From Cytophagales bacterium (GTDB lineage: Bacteria > Bacteroidota > Bacteroidia > Cytophagales > Bernardetiaceae), in the NCBI GenBank assembly GCA_013299045.1, contig JAAFJX010000007.1, positions 62,001-126,000 of the forward strand: a DNA stretch of 64,000 bases. Direction: 5' to 3'. Every line of letters begins with the position of its first letter. Within the stretch, counting starts at the first letter, position 1. The position numbers and the translations under genes are program-made. Below, one piece after another: positions 19,227 to 28,048 of this stretch. The notes beneath the pieces are model-generated. The model searched no databases and was not told the origin of the DNA. It saw only the letters and a program-made list of their open reading frames with translations.

Positions 19227-20210
19227 TCAGACACGTCCGCTCAACTGCCTGAAAAAGGTATAAAAAGCAGGAATGGGTAATTTAAGTAGTGCGGCCATGT
19301 GTAAGCATTTCTCGAAGAAAGGCATTCTACTATGCGTATGCCCATATAGTTTTGCAAAATTGTGCGCCAATACATCTTCCCCTACATAATGCGCAAAGCG
19401 GTAATGAAAAAGCACAGACTGCGCCCAATCTTCTTGATGGCCACTCTGCATACAAAAGGCCATGTGCTTTTCTAACACACGCAAGGTGCTGCCTAATAAT
19501 TGTTTGCTTCGGGTGGTATAAAACTGCTTGGATAAAGAAGCTGGGTGTTGTCTGTACTGAATGACTACCGCATGATGGTAGGCCAAGAGGCTACTTTGAG
19601 CCATTTTGAGCATAAAGTCGTAGTCTTCGTAGGCAAGTGTGGCATCATAACCGCCGAGCTCTTTCATCAAATCTGTACGAAACATACTGCTCACGGTACA
19701 AACTAGGCCACCAGCACGCAAGGCGAGTGCATAGAGGTTCTGCGCTTTTGTATCAGGCTGATTTTGTGGATAGTAATAACGCAGATGGTGCCCATTTTCG
19801 TCAATCAATTCGGCGTTGGCATAGACCATACCGACCGTACTGGGCTGCTGCTCAAAAAAATGAACGTGGTTGGCAATAGCGGTTGGCAACAGCACATCGT
19901 CAGTGGAAAAATCTATCAAATACTTGCCTCTTGCTACAAGCAATAATTTATTGAAAGTCTGGCAGTTGCCTAAGTTTTTATCGTTCTGAACAAACTCAAA
20001 AGTTAGCGACGGGCCGGTGGATATTTTTTCTAAAAACGAGTCGATTTGGGCTTTGCTCCCGTCAGTGCTTGCGTCGTCGGCTATCAATACCTGCAAGGGC
20101 CTGTATGTTTGCTTCAAAATAGATTCTAAAGCCTCAATGACGAATTGTTTGTGGTTATAACAAAGGCAAATAACGCTTATCAGAGGTTTGTTTTTAGCTG
20201 TCATCGTCAT
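19227..20210 (-). CDS. Family 2 glycosyltransferase
   Basis: Transfers a sugar from a nucleotide donor to a growing polysaccharide, glycolipid or protein; the acceptor is unknown. 327 residues, GT-A fold: PLISVICLCYNHKQFVIEALESIL at the N-terminus, LIADDASTDGS near residue 38-50, GNCQTFNKLLLVARGKYLIDFSTDDVL with the acidic metal-binding motif near 100, and AYEDYDFMLKMAQ with the catalytic acid region near 195. No membrane helix is seen, so it is probably membrane-associated through partners. It is alone here; a flippase gene lies 2.7 kb away but is not in the same unit. Confidence 0.9.
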   Translation of the reverse strand: MTMTAKNKPLISVICLCYNHKQFVIEALESILKQTYRPLQVLIADDASTDGSKAQIDSFLEKISTGPSLTFEFVQNDKNLGNCQTFNKLLLVARGKYLIDFSTDDVLLPTAIANHVHFFEQQPSTVGMVYANAELIDENGHHLRYYYPQNQPDTKAQNLYALALRAGGLVCTVSSMFRTDLMKELGGYDATLAYEDYDFMLKMAQSSLLAYHHAVVIQYRQHPASLSKQFYTTRSKQLLGSTLRVLEKHMAFCMQSGHQEDWAQSVLFHYRFAHYVGEDVLAHNFAKLYGHTHSRMPFFEKCLHMAALLKLPIPAFYTFFRQLSGRV

Positions 20211-20286
20211 TATAGCTTAATACCCAAAACAGACTCGCTTTTGTGCTTTTGTAACATGAGCGAGCCTGTTCAGAATCATTCGGGTT

Positions 20287-21414
20287 TTAGCGAATAACAA
20301 CACTGCCGCCTTGTGAATTGACGCGAATGAACTTGTTGGGGTCTTTGGTTGCACTAGAGGAGCTTCCGCCCATAAAGCCCTGAATCATGACATTTTTATT
20401 TTTGGGGTCTAGATAGCTTTTTTGTAAGCCGCTGATTTGTGGTAGCACCATATTCTGCTCTTTGCCGTTTATATCCATTTTATAAGCGGATTCGTTATCT
20501 ACGTCCAGTCTAATATCTGTAGACTGCGCCGTAACATCAAGGTTTTGGAAAGAGGTAGGAATACGCCTTACAGTAAAGCTACCGCCTGTTGTAATAATCT
20601 TTGACGAGTGTGTGAGATTACCTACGTCGCACTTAGAAAAAATGCTTTTGCCGTCAAGGGTCTGTACCTCTTGTAAGTCCAGCTTATCGCTTTTGGACGA
20701 GAGCACAATACGTTGGGCTTTGTCTATGCGAATTTCTGCATTGACGCTTTCTAAACTGATGTCCTCAGCTTGTTGTATGTCTAGGTCGCCGAATTTGAGC
20801 ACAAAGCGCCCATTTTTCATACTCGTTATATAGGTTTTCCCGAACTCTACCCGTATGTTTGCATCTTGCGTGAGTTGCCCAGCTCGCAAATTTCCATGCG
20901 ATAGCTCTACGCTAGTACGGGCATTGTGGTCGTCGAGAATAACATCTCCATATTTGTTGTCCACATCAATTTTAGCTTTTGTGGGCACATAAATCAGATA
21001 GTCCACTTGTAAAGAGTTTTTATCAATAATCGCTTTGGACTTATCCATAATGCTGTTCAGAAATTCCATAACCACGCCCTCGTCTTTGTCATAAACAGAC
21101 ACTGCCGTCAGGTAATTGGCCGCTTGCGAAAAGTCCACATCCACACGCTTGAGTATGCTTTCGGCAGCATCTTCGTCCTTGCCTATGGCGGTCATTTCCA
21201 CTATCATACGAACGGAATCTTTGTCCCAGCTCACGAATTGCACCTTGCCGTATTTGCTGACAATATGCACATCAATATTGGGAACGGCCCTAAAGCCCAC
21301 ATTAATTTTTTTGCTTAAAGTATAACCAGACTTGGGTTTTTCGGCCAAAGCATAGCCCCAAAGAGCGTTCAGAAGCAAAAAGGCAAGCGTTGCTAATTTA
21401 AATTTGAGTTTCAT
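20287..21414 (-). CDS. Exported DUF4097-like adhesin/beta-helix protein of the sigma-factor operon
   Basis: Unknown function. The start at 21414 (MKLKFKLATLAFLLLNALWGYALA) gives a good signal peptide; the frame extends to 21489 but the extra 25 residues would hide it. The mature protein (about 350 residues) is a run of short beta strands with aligned Asp/Asn (VDVDNKYGDVILDDHNARTSVELSHGNLRAG, FGKTYITSMKNGRFVLKFGDLDIQQA), the look of DUF4097/head-domain beta-helix proteins. Its first 17 bases overlap the end of the anti-sigma gene, and the sigma gene overlaps that in turn. This suggests it is made with the regulators, perhaps as an envelope sensor or target. Confidence 0.65.
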   Translation of the reverse strand: MKLKFKLATLAFLLLNALWGYALAEKPKSGYTLSKKINVGFRAVPNIDVHIVSKYGKVQFVSWDKDSVRMIVEMTAIGKDEDAAESILKRVDVDFSQAANYLTAVSVYDKDEGVVMEFLNSIMDKSKAIIDKNSLQVDYLIYVPTKAKIDVDNKYGDVILDDHNARTSVELSHGNLRAGQLTQDANIRVEFGKTYITSMKNGRFVLKFGDLDIQQAEDISLESVNAEIRIDKAQRIVLSSKSDKLDLQEVQTLDGKSIFSKCDVGNLTHSSKIITTGGSFTVRRIPTSFQNLDVTAQSTDIRLDVDNESAYKMDINGKEQNMVLPQISGLQKSYLDPKNKNVMIQGFMGGSSSSATKDPNKFIRVNSQGGSVVIR

Positions 21415-22042
21415 TTTTGTTTGTATGGGGATTGTTAGAACTGTTATTGCTGTCTTCAATTTTTTGGAGTTCAAGGAGTACTTTTTCAAGAATAAGCAGC
21501 CTCGTGCGGTAGTTTTGTATCATAGCGCTAATAACTTGCTCATTGTTGGCGTTGTCTTGCAAATCGTTTTTGAGGTCGTTGTAAGCAACTTCTAGGCTCT
21601 TAACATCGCTCAAGATAACGTCTTCGGGCAGGGGTGTAGTGCCTTGAATAGCCTTCACTTGCTGTATGCGGGCTTCTACCTGACCTTTGTAGTAGCTTTC
21701 GGCCTCCATAAGCTCAGGGTAGGCTTGTGCCATACTGCCATCACCTTCTGTGCCTTCGTTGTTGATATTCACGAAGATAAAAGAGGCTACGGCCAGCAGC
21801 AGCAAAGAGGCGGCTACCTGAAAAAAAACTTTGCTGAACCGAAATTTATTGGGGGCACTGTGGTTGAGTGTTGCCTCATTCTGGTTCTTGTTGGTCGTGT
21901 TTTGGGCGTTCGCTTCGTGCAGACGCTCTTGAATACTAAGCCAAACCTTATCCGAATCTTTGCCCAAGTTATCGAGTTGCCAGAGGTCAAATTTTTGGTG
22001 ATTGGTTTGCACAAACTGTTTGAGTTTATCCGTGTTGGGCAT
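21398..22042 (-). CDS. Single-pass membrane protein, probable anti-sigma factor
   Basis: 214 residues from the ATG at 22042 (MPNTDKLKQFVQTNH); an ATG at 22066 is also in frame. The N-terminal about 80 residues are soluble and include DKVWLSIQERL, a pattern seen at the start of Bacteroidota anti-sigma-like proteins. One membrane helix follows (FFQVAASLLLLAVASFIFVNI, about residues 85-105), then a periplasmic coiled-coil-like region (residues 115-200). I do not see a zinc-binding anti-sigma motif. The call rests on position: it overlaps the ECF sigma gene by 17 bases upstream and an exported protein gene by 17 bases downstream. It could instead be an accessory membrane protein. Confidence 0.65.
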   Translation of the reverse strand: MPNTDKLKQFVQTNHQKFDLWQLDNLGKDSDKVWLSIQERLHEANAQNTTNKNQNEATLNHSAPNKFRFSKVFFQVAASLLLLAVASFIFVNINNEGTEGDGSMAQAYPELMEAESYYKGQVEARIQQVKAIQGTTPLPEDVILSDVKSLEVAYNDLKNDLQDNANNEQVISAMIQNYRTRLLILEKVLLELQKIEDSNNSSNNPHTNKNETQI

Positions 22043-22589
22043 ATTCGCGGGTTTTAAGAATTTCACGTAATTTTTTTCTTGCTTTAGAATATTGAGCTTT
22101 AGAGGTGGACTCTGTAACGTTCAAGATGTCGCCAATTTCTTGGTGGTCGTAGCCCTCAAACAAATAGAGGTTGAGCACCAAGCGGCAGCCTTCAGGTAGC
22201 TGGTTCACGGCGCGCATAATGCGTTGGGCTTCTTCCTGTACAAAACTAAGGTCTTCTTCTTCCTGAGCAATGCTGTCGGAATGGTTATCCAAAAGTTCCT
22301 CTAAAATCATTTTGTTTTTGTTGAGGTGGTTCAAGCATCGGTTTACTACCACACGCTTGAGCCAACTACCAAAACTAGCATCTTGCCTAAAAGAACTTAG
22401 CTTGGTAAAAGCATCAACAAAAGCATCTTGTAAAACATCTTTGGCTTCTTCCTCGTCTTTGACAATACGTACACAAACATTATACATAGCATTTGCATAG
22501 AGTTTGTAGAGCTGATATTGGGCTTTGGCATCATTTGCCAGGCAGCGTTCTACCAGATAATGATGCAAGTCGTAACGAGAAGTTTCCAT
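22026..22589 (-). CDS. ECF-type RNA polymerase sigma factor
   Basis: Directs RNA polymerase to a small set of promoters, probably in answer to an envelope signal passed by the overlapping membrane protein gene. Start chosen at 22589 (METSRYDLHHYLVERCL), 187 residues, normal for the family; an upstream in-frame ATG at 22628 adds 13 unlikely residues. Region 2 is clear: AMYNVCVRIVKDEEEAKDVLQDAFVDAFTKL (about residues 35-66) and SFGSWLKRVVVNRCLNHL. Region 4 is seen as LPEGCRLVLNLYLFEGYDHQEIGDILNVTESTSKAQYSKARKKLREIL (about 130-178). It begins a three-gene overlapping operon. Confidence 0.93.
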   Translation of the reverse strand: METSRYDLHHYLVERCLANDAKAQYQLYKLYANAMYNVCVRIVKDEEEAKDVLQDAFVDAFTKLSSFRQDASFGSWLKRVVVNRCLNHLNKNKMILEELLDNHSDSIAQEEEDLSFVQEEAQRIMRAVNQLPEGCRLVLNLYLFEGYDHQEIGDILNVTESTSKAQYSKARKKLREILKTREYAQHG

Positions 22590-22750
22590 TCCAGAGGTCA
22601 AAGTATATAGTCTTGAGAGAAGAGCCAAGTAGTTGTATTCTAAAGCAATCTGTACTAAAGAGCACGCAATTAGCTAAAAGGTTGCTAGCAGGCTTACTTT
22701 TTTTATAAAAAAAAACAAAAAAATACTCGGAGTTGTGTAAAATGTATCAT

Positions 22751-22782
22751 TTTTCAAAGGCCTAATAAGAATCTTATCTTTG
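22751..22782 (+). promoter_or_regulatory. Promoter for the candidate 6S-like RNA
   Basis: TATCTTTG (22775-22782) is an exact match to TAnnTTTG, with a T-rich TTTTC at 22751-22755 in the -33 position. It points away from the sigma operon toward a stretch with no frame, which is why a small RNA was sought there. Expected start about 22788. Confidence 0.5.
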
Positions 22783-22787
22783 CACGA

Positions 22788-22945
22788 CGTTTGGAATAGT
22801 TGATGAACAAAACAATCCGTGCCGTATGAGCTACGAATAAGCCATTTTAAGAAACAACTACTTGCTTTTCTAAAGGAATAGCAAGATAATCAGCCGCTAT
22901 TGTTCAGCATGATTCGGCACAGAAGCCTGATGTCTTGTGAGTGTT
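22788..22945 (+). ncRNA. ssrS: Candidate 6S-like regulatory RNA
   Basis: About 158 bases that fold into one long interrupted hairpin. Outer helix ACAAAACA (22807-22814) with TGTCTTGT (22931-22938), 7 of 8 pairs; middle helix TCCGTGCCG (22816-22824) with CGGCACAGA (22915-22923), 8 of 9; then ATG/CAT, and AATAAGC (22836-22842) with GCTATT (22896-22901) with one bulge; a large open bubble (22843-22860 and 22886-22895); and an apical hairpin CTTGCT/AGCAAG (22861-22885). A long rod with a central bubble is the architecture of 6S RNA, which mimics an open promoter to hold RNA polymerase, and a Bacteroidota 6S family is known. No frame occupies it, and a good promoter precedes it. An unrelated structured leader cannot be excluded. 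Confidence 0.5.
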
Positions 22946-22964
22946 TACTAAAATAATAGTATTA

Positions 22965-24314
22965 TTATTTAGTTCGCGCAAAGAGTACTTTGAGTAGTTT
23001 GTAGCCTTGTTCAAACATGGAAATACCTAATAAAGATTTGGTTTCTATCCAAAAAATGGGTCTGGTGGCTTTAAAAAACACAAAAATAAGGTAAGACGCT
23101 ACGCCTTGCGAAAAGAAGGCAGCCCAAGCAGCCCCCAGCACCCCCAGACGTGGAATAAGAATAACATTCAAAACTGCATTCAATAGAAAGCCGACGGCAG
23201 AACGAATCAAAATAAAACGCACCAAGCCCTCTGTTAGTAGCCAGCGGCCATTCATCGCATTCAGTGAGGCAAAAATTCCGCACCAAATGTGTACGACCAG
23301 AACAGAGGCAGCAGCTTTATAATCAGAACCATACATGACCTGAATAGCCCATTCGGCTAAAAGACTAACACCTACGCCCGCAGATAAACTCAAAACCACA
23401 AAAAAGTCGCTCAATTGTTGTATGCGTTTGTAATAGCGCTCTAACGAAGCCTGACGCGCATGTACCAAAGCAGGAAAGACCGACGCACCAATAATCATAG
23501 GCACAAACAACCACTTTTCGCTAATTTGTATAGCAGCAGCATAAACGCCATTAGCTGCATTGCCGAGAAGATGCTTGAGTAAAAGTTGGTCTATGCGTGC
23601 CGCAAAAGCCACCGCAAAAGCATTTAGCGCAAGAGGCCAGATGGTTTTGCCTAGGTCTTTGCATAATAGCCAGTCAAAATTGCGCCAATGCAAGTGCAGC
23701 CCACGTACCCTGAAAATGAAGTATAAACAAAAATTGGACAAGGCCCAGTCCAGCATACTCGCCCATGCAAAATAAACCAAGGGCATTTGCCAATAAACAA
23801 ACAACAACTTGAGCACAGAAGTAAGCAAAAGAACACCTAGCTGTACCAACACCACCACACGCGACTCCACTTTGGCCTGAAAATAATACGCCACAACATC
23901 AAAAGCAGCAAAAGGCGTGCTGAAAGACACAACAAAAATCAATAACAAGTCTGCATGATTAGAATGGCTAAAAAAAGCAGTTAAGTTGGCTAAAAGAAAG
24001 AAAAATAGACCTGAAAAGAGTTTGATGTAAAAAGTAGTACTTAGCATGGTGTTTTCAGGACGCTTCAAAAACTCTCTTGCTAGGAGCTCAGTAAGCCCTA
24101 AAGAAGAAATAGAGGTAAACAAGAACACAAAGCTAAGCGCGTAATTAAGTTGTCCAAAACGTTCCTTGCCCAAATACCGCGCCACCCAAAGCCCCACCAG
24201 CATAGCTAAAACCAAACGCAACACCTTTTCGGCAGCCAGCCAACCCGTATTGCTAGCATATTTCTTGAGTGCGGCCCCGTCAAAGTTTTTGAGCAAGTTG
24301 CTTAATTTCATCAT
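22965..24314 (-). CDS. Polysaccharide flippase (Wzx/MATE-like)
   Basis: Multipass inner-membrane protein likely moving lipid-linked sugar units across the membrane. From the ATG at 24314 it has 449 residues with 12 or so hydrophobic segments; ATG 24362 is in frame and adds 16 residues. The N-terminal TGWLAAEKVLRLVLAMLVGLWVARYLGKERFGQLNYALSFV is the family signature, with RIDQLLLKHLLGNAANGVYAAAIQISEKW near residue 235. It is not embedded in a polysaccharide locus here; the nearest glycosyltransferase is 2.7 kb away and separately transcribed. Export of O-antigen, capsule or exopolysaccharide units cannot be told apart. Confidence 0.88.
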   Translation of the reverse strand: MMKLSNLLKNFDGAALKKYASNTGWLAAEKVLRLVLAMLVGLWVARYLGKERFGQLNYALSFVFLFTSISSLGLTELLAREFLKRPENTMLSTTFYIKLFSGLFFFLLANLTAFFSHSNHADLLLIFVVSFSTPFAAFDVVAYYFQAKVESRVVVLVQLGVLLLTSVLKLLFVYWQMPLVYFAWASMLDWALSNFCLYFIFRVRGLHLHWRNFDWLLCKDLGKTIWPLALNAFAVAFAARIDQLLLKHLLGNAANGVYAAAIQISEKWLFVPMIIGASVFPALVHARQASLERYYKRIQQLSDFFVVLSLSAGVGVSLLAEWAIQVMYGSDYKAAASVLVVHIWCGIFASLNAMNGRWLLTEGLVRFILIRSAVGFLLNAVLNVILIPRLGVLGAAWAAFFSQGVASYLIFVFFKATRPIFWIETKSLLGISMFEQGYKLLKVLFARTK

Positions 24315-24694
24315 GGAAGCATACGAAGTTCTTTGAAAACTTCTTGGTTTAAACAGCCACAAAGCTAACCAAAAGCAGGCAGAGCTCTGCTAGACTTGTC
24401 ATTAAAAAATGATAAAAAAACAGGCCAAATGATACATTTCAATTTTACCTAAAACTGTTTATTTTGAATCAGTACCGTCCTTAACGTTTTCAGATTTTTA
24501 TAAATAGACTCCTTTTGAATCCTTCAATTCAGTCATCACAAACTGTCATAAATAAGAGCAAGAAAATATGATGCTGTTCTTTTCGTATTTCTACTGAACC
24601 TCAAACCTCCGCTCTTCATAAAAAAATTATACAAAAAAGTGAACCTTATGAGTTCAGAAATAAAATATAGACTAATTTTGCCAAAAATACAGGC
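24315..24694. other. Intergenic region flippase-pyrH
   Basis: About 380 AT-rich bases between divergent genes. A TAATTTTG -7 element at 24673-24680 lies 15 bases before the pyrH start, so pyrH may have a very short leader. I see no gene, RNA fold or repeat otherwise. Confidence 0.5.
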
Positions 24695-25411
24695 ATGAAA
24701 GAAGAAGTAAAATACAAGCGTGTGCTGCTCAAGCTGAGTGGTGAGGCGCTTATGGGCGAACAAAACTATGGCATTGAAGCCAAGCGTTTAGAACAATACG
24801 CCATTGAGATAAAAAAAGCGGCCGAAGAGGGTATTCAAGTTGCCATTGTCATTGGCGGCGGCAATATTTTTCGCGGCATTCAGGCTGCAAGCGTGGGTGT
24901 GGATAAGGTACAAGGCGACTATATGGGTATGCTGGCTACGGTCATCAACGCGATGGCTCTACAAAGCGCACTTGAAAAACAAGGCCTCTATACGCGCCTC
25001 ATGTCTAGTATGAAAATGGAGCAGGTTTGTGAGCCTTACATTCGTCGTCGTGCTATTCGGCACTTAGAAAAAGGCCGAATTGTTATCTTTGGCGCGGGTT
25101 TGGGTAGTCCATATTTTACTACAGACTCAGCGGCCAGTCTGCGCGCCATCGAGATTGGTGCTGATGTGGTGCTGAAAGGAACACGTGTGGACGGTGTTTA
25201 TACAGCCGACCCCGAAAAGCATCCTGAGGCCATCAAATATACGAATCTGACTTTTCAGCAGGTTTTTACCCAAAACTTGAACGTGATGGATATGACGGCT
25301 TTTACGCTCTGTCAAGAGAATGACTTGCCTATCATTGTTTTTGACATGAATGTGCCAGACAATCTCCGTCGCGTATTGATGGGGCAGGAAGTAGGCACTC
25401 TAATAGCTTAG
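24695..25411 (+). CDS. pyrH: UMP kinase
   Basis: Phosphorylates UMP to UDP in pyrimidine nucleotide synthesis, as a cytosolic hexamer. 238 residues, the usual length, of the amino-acid-kinase fold: [12 protein letters not shown] near residue 9, [10 protein letters not shown] near 51, the UMP-binding stretch around [21 protein letters not shown], and [27 protein letters not shown] near 142. In many genomes pyrH is followed by frr; here the next gene, 44 bases on, is a sodium symporter, so the usual tsf-pyrH-frr grouping is lost. Confidence 0.97.
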   Translation: MKEEVKYKRVLLKLSGEALMGEQNYGIEAKRLEQYAIEIKKAAEEGIQVAIVIGGGNIFRGIQAASVGVDKVQGDYMGMLATVINAMALQSALEKQGLYTRLMSSMKMEQVCEPYIRRRAIRHLEKGRIVIFGAGLGSPYFTTDSAASLRAIEIGADVVLKGTRVDGVYTADPEKHPEAIKYTNLTFQQVFTQNLNVMDMTAFTLCQENDLPIIVFDMNVPDNLRRVLMGQEVGTLIA

Positions 25412-25455
25412 GCTATTAAAAATCATTTTTAAAAAAACCCAGACCGCATTTTTTT

Positions 25456-27192
25456 ATGAGTTGGATAGATTGGCTCGTGCTGGGCAGTACACAATTATTG
25501 ATACTTTTGTATGGTTTATGGCGTAGCCGACAAGCCAATGATATTGACTCTCATTTGGTATCGGGGCGCTCCATGTCTTGGGGGGCAGTTTGTGTATCCA
25601 TTATGGCCACACAGGCAAGTGCCATCACTTTTCTTTCTGTACCTGGCCAAGCCTACGACGACGGCCTGCGCTTGGTACAAATGTACTATGGTTTGCCTTT
25701 AGCCATGATAGTTTTGGCAATAACAGCTGTTCCTATTTTTCATAGACTAAAAGTTTACACGGCCTACGAATATTTGGAAAAACGGTTTGACCTCAGAACA
25801 CGAACATTTTGTGCTTTCTTGTTTTTGGTTCAGCGCGGTCTTTCTACGGGTTTCAGTATTTATGCGCCATCTTTGGTACTATCAGCCGTCTTGGGCTGGG
25901 ACGTTTTTTGGCTAAATCTTTTTACGGGTGGCCTTATAACGATTTATACCATGACAGGCGGCGCTAGAGCCGTGGCGCAGACGCAGCAAGTGCAGATGAC
26001 TGTCATTACGGTTGGTATGAGCGTGGCGGGTTTTATGGCAGTCTATTTAATGCCCTCAGATGTTGGCTTGGCCGATGCTATGCAAATTGCGGGTAAATCG
26101 GGGCGCTTGAATCCTATCAGCTTTCATTTTGATTGGAACGACCGCTATACGATATGGTCAGGCATACTGGGCGGCTTTTTTCTTTATGCCTCTTATTTCG
26201 GCACAGACCAGTCGCAGGTGCAACGTTACTTGGGTGGCAGCAGCATCAAGGAGAGCCGTATGGGGCTTCTAGCCAATGGCCTACTCAAGATTCCTATGCA
26301 AATTCTTATTCTTTTTTTAGGTATCTTGGTATTTGTGTTTTTTCATTTCAAGAATGAACCCCTCGTTTTTAATAGTTTTGAGCGCGAAAGCCTTCTCAAA
26401 TCGCCTCAAAGTGAAGTTTATAAAGCCTTAGAAGCCAAGCAAGATGCCCTAGAAGAACAGCGCCGAGCCATAGCCTACCAGCTCAACGAAAATGCTTATA
26501 AAAACGAGCTACAGCTAGAGCCAATCCGTAAAGAGCTAAAGGCCATACAAACAGCGCAAAAAGCGCTTCGGCTGGATGCTGCGCGGCTTGGTGAGGGCTT
26601 AACCCTAGACCAAAAGGGGACAAAGATACAAGAAGAACGCATCAAAAAAGCACCCTCAAAAGACTTAGACTTCGTCTTTATTGCTTTCATTTTAGGCTAT
26701 TTACCTATTGGTGTGGTGGGCTTGCTAATTTCTGTGGTGCTTTCAGCCTCTATGTCCTCGGCAGCAGGTGCGCTGAGTGCGCTGAGTTCTACAAGTGTTG
26801 TAGATGGCATCAAGCGCTTTGAAAAAGAAGCAAAAAGCGACGACAAGTATTTGTTTTACTCTCGTTTAGCTACGCTGTTTTGGGGAGTAGTGGCTATTGC
26901 TTTTGCGCAAATGGCGAGCGGCATGGACAATTTGATACAAGCCGTCAATATCATGGGTTCTTTGGTTTATGGTACTATACTCGGTATTTTTGTAGTCGCT
27001 TTTTATTGCAAGTCCATAAAGGGTGCAGCCGTTTTTTATGGTGCTCTTTTGGCCGAATGCGGCATACTCTACCTGTATTTTTTTGAAAGAGAGCTTGTTG
27101 CGTTTTTATGGTATAATCCCATTGGCTGCTTGGCTGTGGTTTTGTTCAGTTTTTTGTTCCAGTGTTTTATCTTTCAAGAAAAGAAAAAATAG
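25456..27192 (+). CDS. Sodium:solute symporter (SSS family) with a long hydrophilic insert
   Basis: Secondary transporter using the sodium gradient to import an organic solute; substrate unknown. 578 residues: SRQANDIDSHLVSGRSMSW, IMATQASAITFLSVPGQAYDDGL (sodium-binding helix) and YFGTDQSQVQRYLGG are family motifs, and LSASMSSAAGALSALSSTSVVDG near residue 430 covers the second sodium site. Between two helices, at about residues 298-404, there is a charged, coiled-coil-like segment rich in Glu, Lys and Gln (LEAKQDALEEQRRAIAYQLN and following) that many relatives lack. It is probably co-transcribed with pyrH (44-base gap), without a visible functional link. Confidence 0.9.
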   Translation: MSWIDWLVLGSTQLLILLYGLWRSRQANDIDSHLVSGRSMSWGAVCVSIMATQASAITFLSVPGQAYDDGLRLVQMYYGLPLAMIVLAITAVPIFHRLKVYTAYEYLEKRFDLRTRTFCAFLFLVQRGLSTGFSIYAPSLVLSAVLGWDVFWLNLFTGGLITIYTMTGGARAVAQTQQVQMTVITVGMSVAGFMAVYLMPSDVGLADAMQIAGKSGRLNPISFHFDWNDRYTIWSGILGGFFLYASYFGTDQSQVQRYLGGSSIKESRMGLLANGLLKIPMQILILFLGILVFVFFHFKNEPLVFNSFERESLLKSPQSEVYKALEAKQDALEEQRRAIAYQLNENAYKNELQLEPIRKELKAIQTAQKALRLDAARLGEGLTLDQKGTKIQEERIKKAPSKDLDFVFIAFILGYLPIGVVGLLISVVLSASMSSAAGALSALSSTSVVDGIKRFEKEAKSDDKYLFYSRLATLFWGVVAIAFAQMASGMDNLIQAVNIMGSLVYGTILGIFVVAFYCKSIKGAAVFYGALLAECGILYLYFFERELVAFLWYNPIGCLAVVLFSFLFQCFIFQEKKK

Positions 27193-27295
27193 GCGCTATT
27201 CAGAAACCTCTGCCTTCCTGCTTCAATGAATGCTTTGTGTCTTTGGGTGTTCTTTTGCCAACAATATTACAAATTTTTATACAAATCAGTATGGT
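27193..27295. other. Short spacer before repeat copy B
   Basis: About 100 AT-rich bases after the symporter stop, with no gene, terminator or repeat that I can support. Confidence 0.4.
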
Positions 27296-27940
27296 TTATT
27301 AAAACCGTCCTTTCCGCAGAGCTGCGTGGGTTTTTGAACGAAATCAAGCTCTTAAATTAACCTCTCTTGAGTCGTCAAAAAGCCCTTTTGAGGTTTTTGA
27401 GTTCTAATTGCCCTCTTTTCACCCTTGTAGAGGCCCTTTTCTCGCGTTTTGAAATAACTTTTTGCCAAATGCCTTATATCTAACTTTTTGACTAATGATT
27501 GTTTTTCTACAATTTATTGGGCGTTCCCGCTTCGCGGTCGTTCGTCTTTGGGCTTCGCTTCGCTTCGGTGCTACGCACTAAACCCGCCGCCTCTCTAACG
27601 CAGATACAAGCCAAAAGACGTATCTAATAGCCCAATTTTTTCCTAAATAAATCCGTTTTTTTATCTAAATTGGCTTTTTTCATCTAAACCAGCGAATGGC
27701 TTTTTCTTTGATACACTCTGATACCAAACATGATTGCACAGAAAATCTCACTCTCTAATATTTGAGCCATTCGCTTTTGTCTGATGCGAGGCATGGCAGG
27801 CCGTAAGAAGCCCTTGAGGTTTTGCCAGTTATTTGACAAAATAGGCTAAAAACTAGTAGATTTTAAAGATAAAGATATTGGTTAATCTTCTGATAATAAA
27901 TGCTTGATGTACTTTTTAAGGGACGACTAATTAAGAGCTT
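27296..27940 (+). repeat. Dispersed noncoding repeat, copy B (5' part conserved, 3' part replaced)
   Basis: 27296-27630 matches the first 60 percent of copies A and C, including the terminator-like hairpin (CCGCAGAGCTGCG), the left arm AATTAACCTCTCT and the 83-nt core at 27519-27601. After 27630 the sequence is unrelated, yet CTAATTAAGAGCTT at 27927-27940 resembles the right arm of the other copies (CTAATTAATAGCTT in C) and fits this copy's own left arm AAGCTCTTAAATTAA. The right end may therefore be preserved with a different interior. The replaced part holds an exact 11-bp inverted repeat, AGCGAATGGCT (27691-27701) and AGCCATTCGCT (27765-27775). The firm part is 27296-27630; the extension to 27940 is inference. 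Confidence 0.7.
27519..27601 (+). ncRNA. GC-rich structured core of repeat copy B
   Basis: 83 bases, identical to the core of copy C. Closing pair GCGTT/AACGC and internal hairpins as in the other copies. It is far more conserved than its flanks, which suggests selection or recent spread. Transcription not shown. Confidence 0.4.
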
Positions 27941-28048
27941 ATTCCTTTTAAAAGCATCTGTCTTTAGAATCGGCTCATACTGACAAAGTGTTTGAAACCT
28001 TTGGCTGCCTTGTTGCTGAAGCATTCTACCAAAAGCAAGAGGAGTCCT

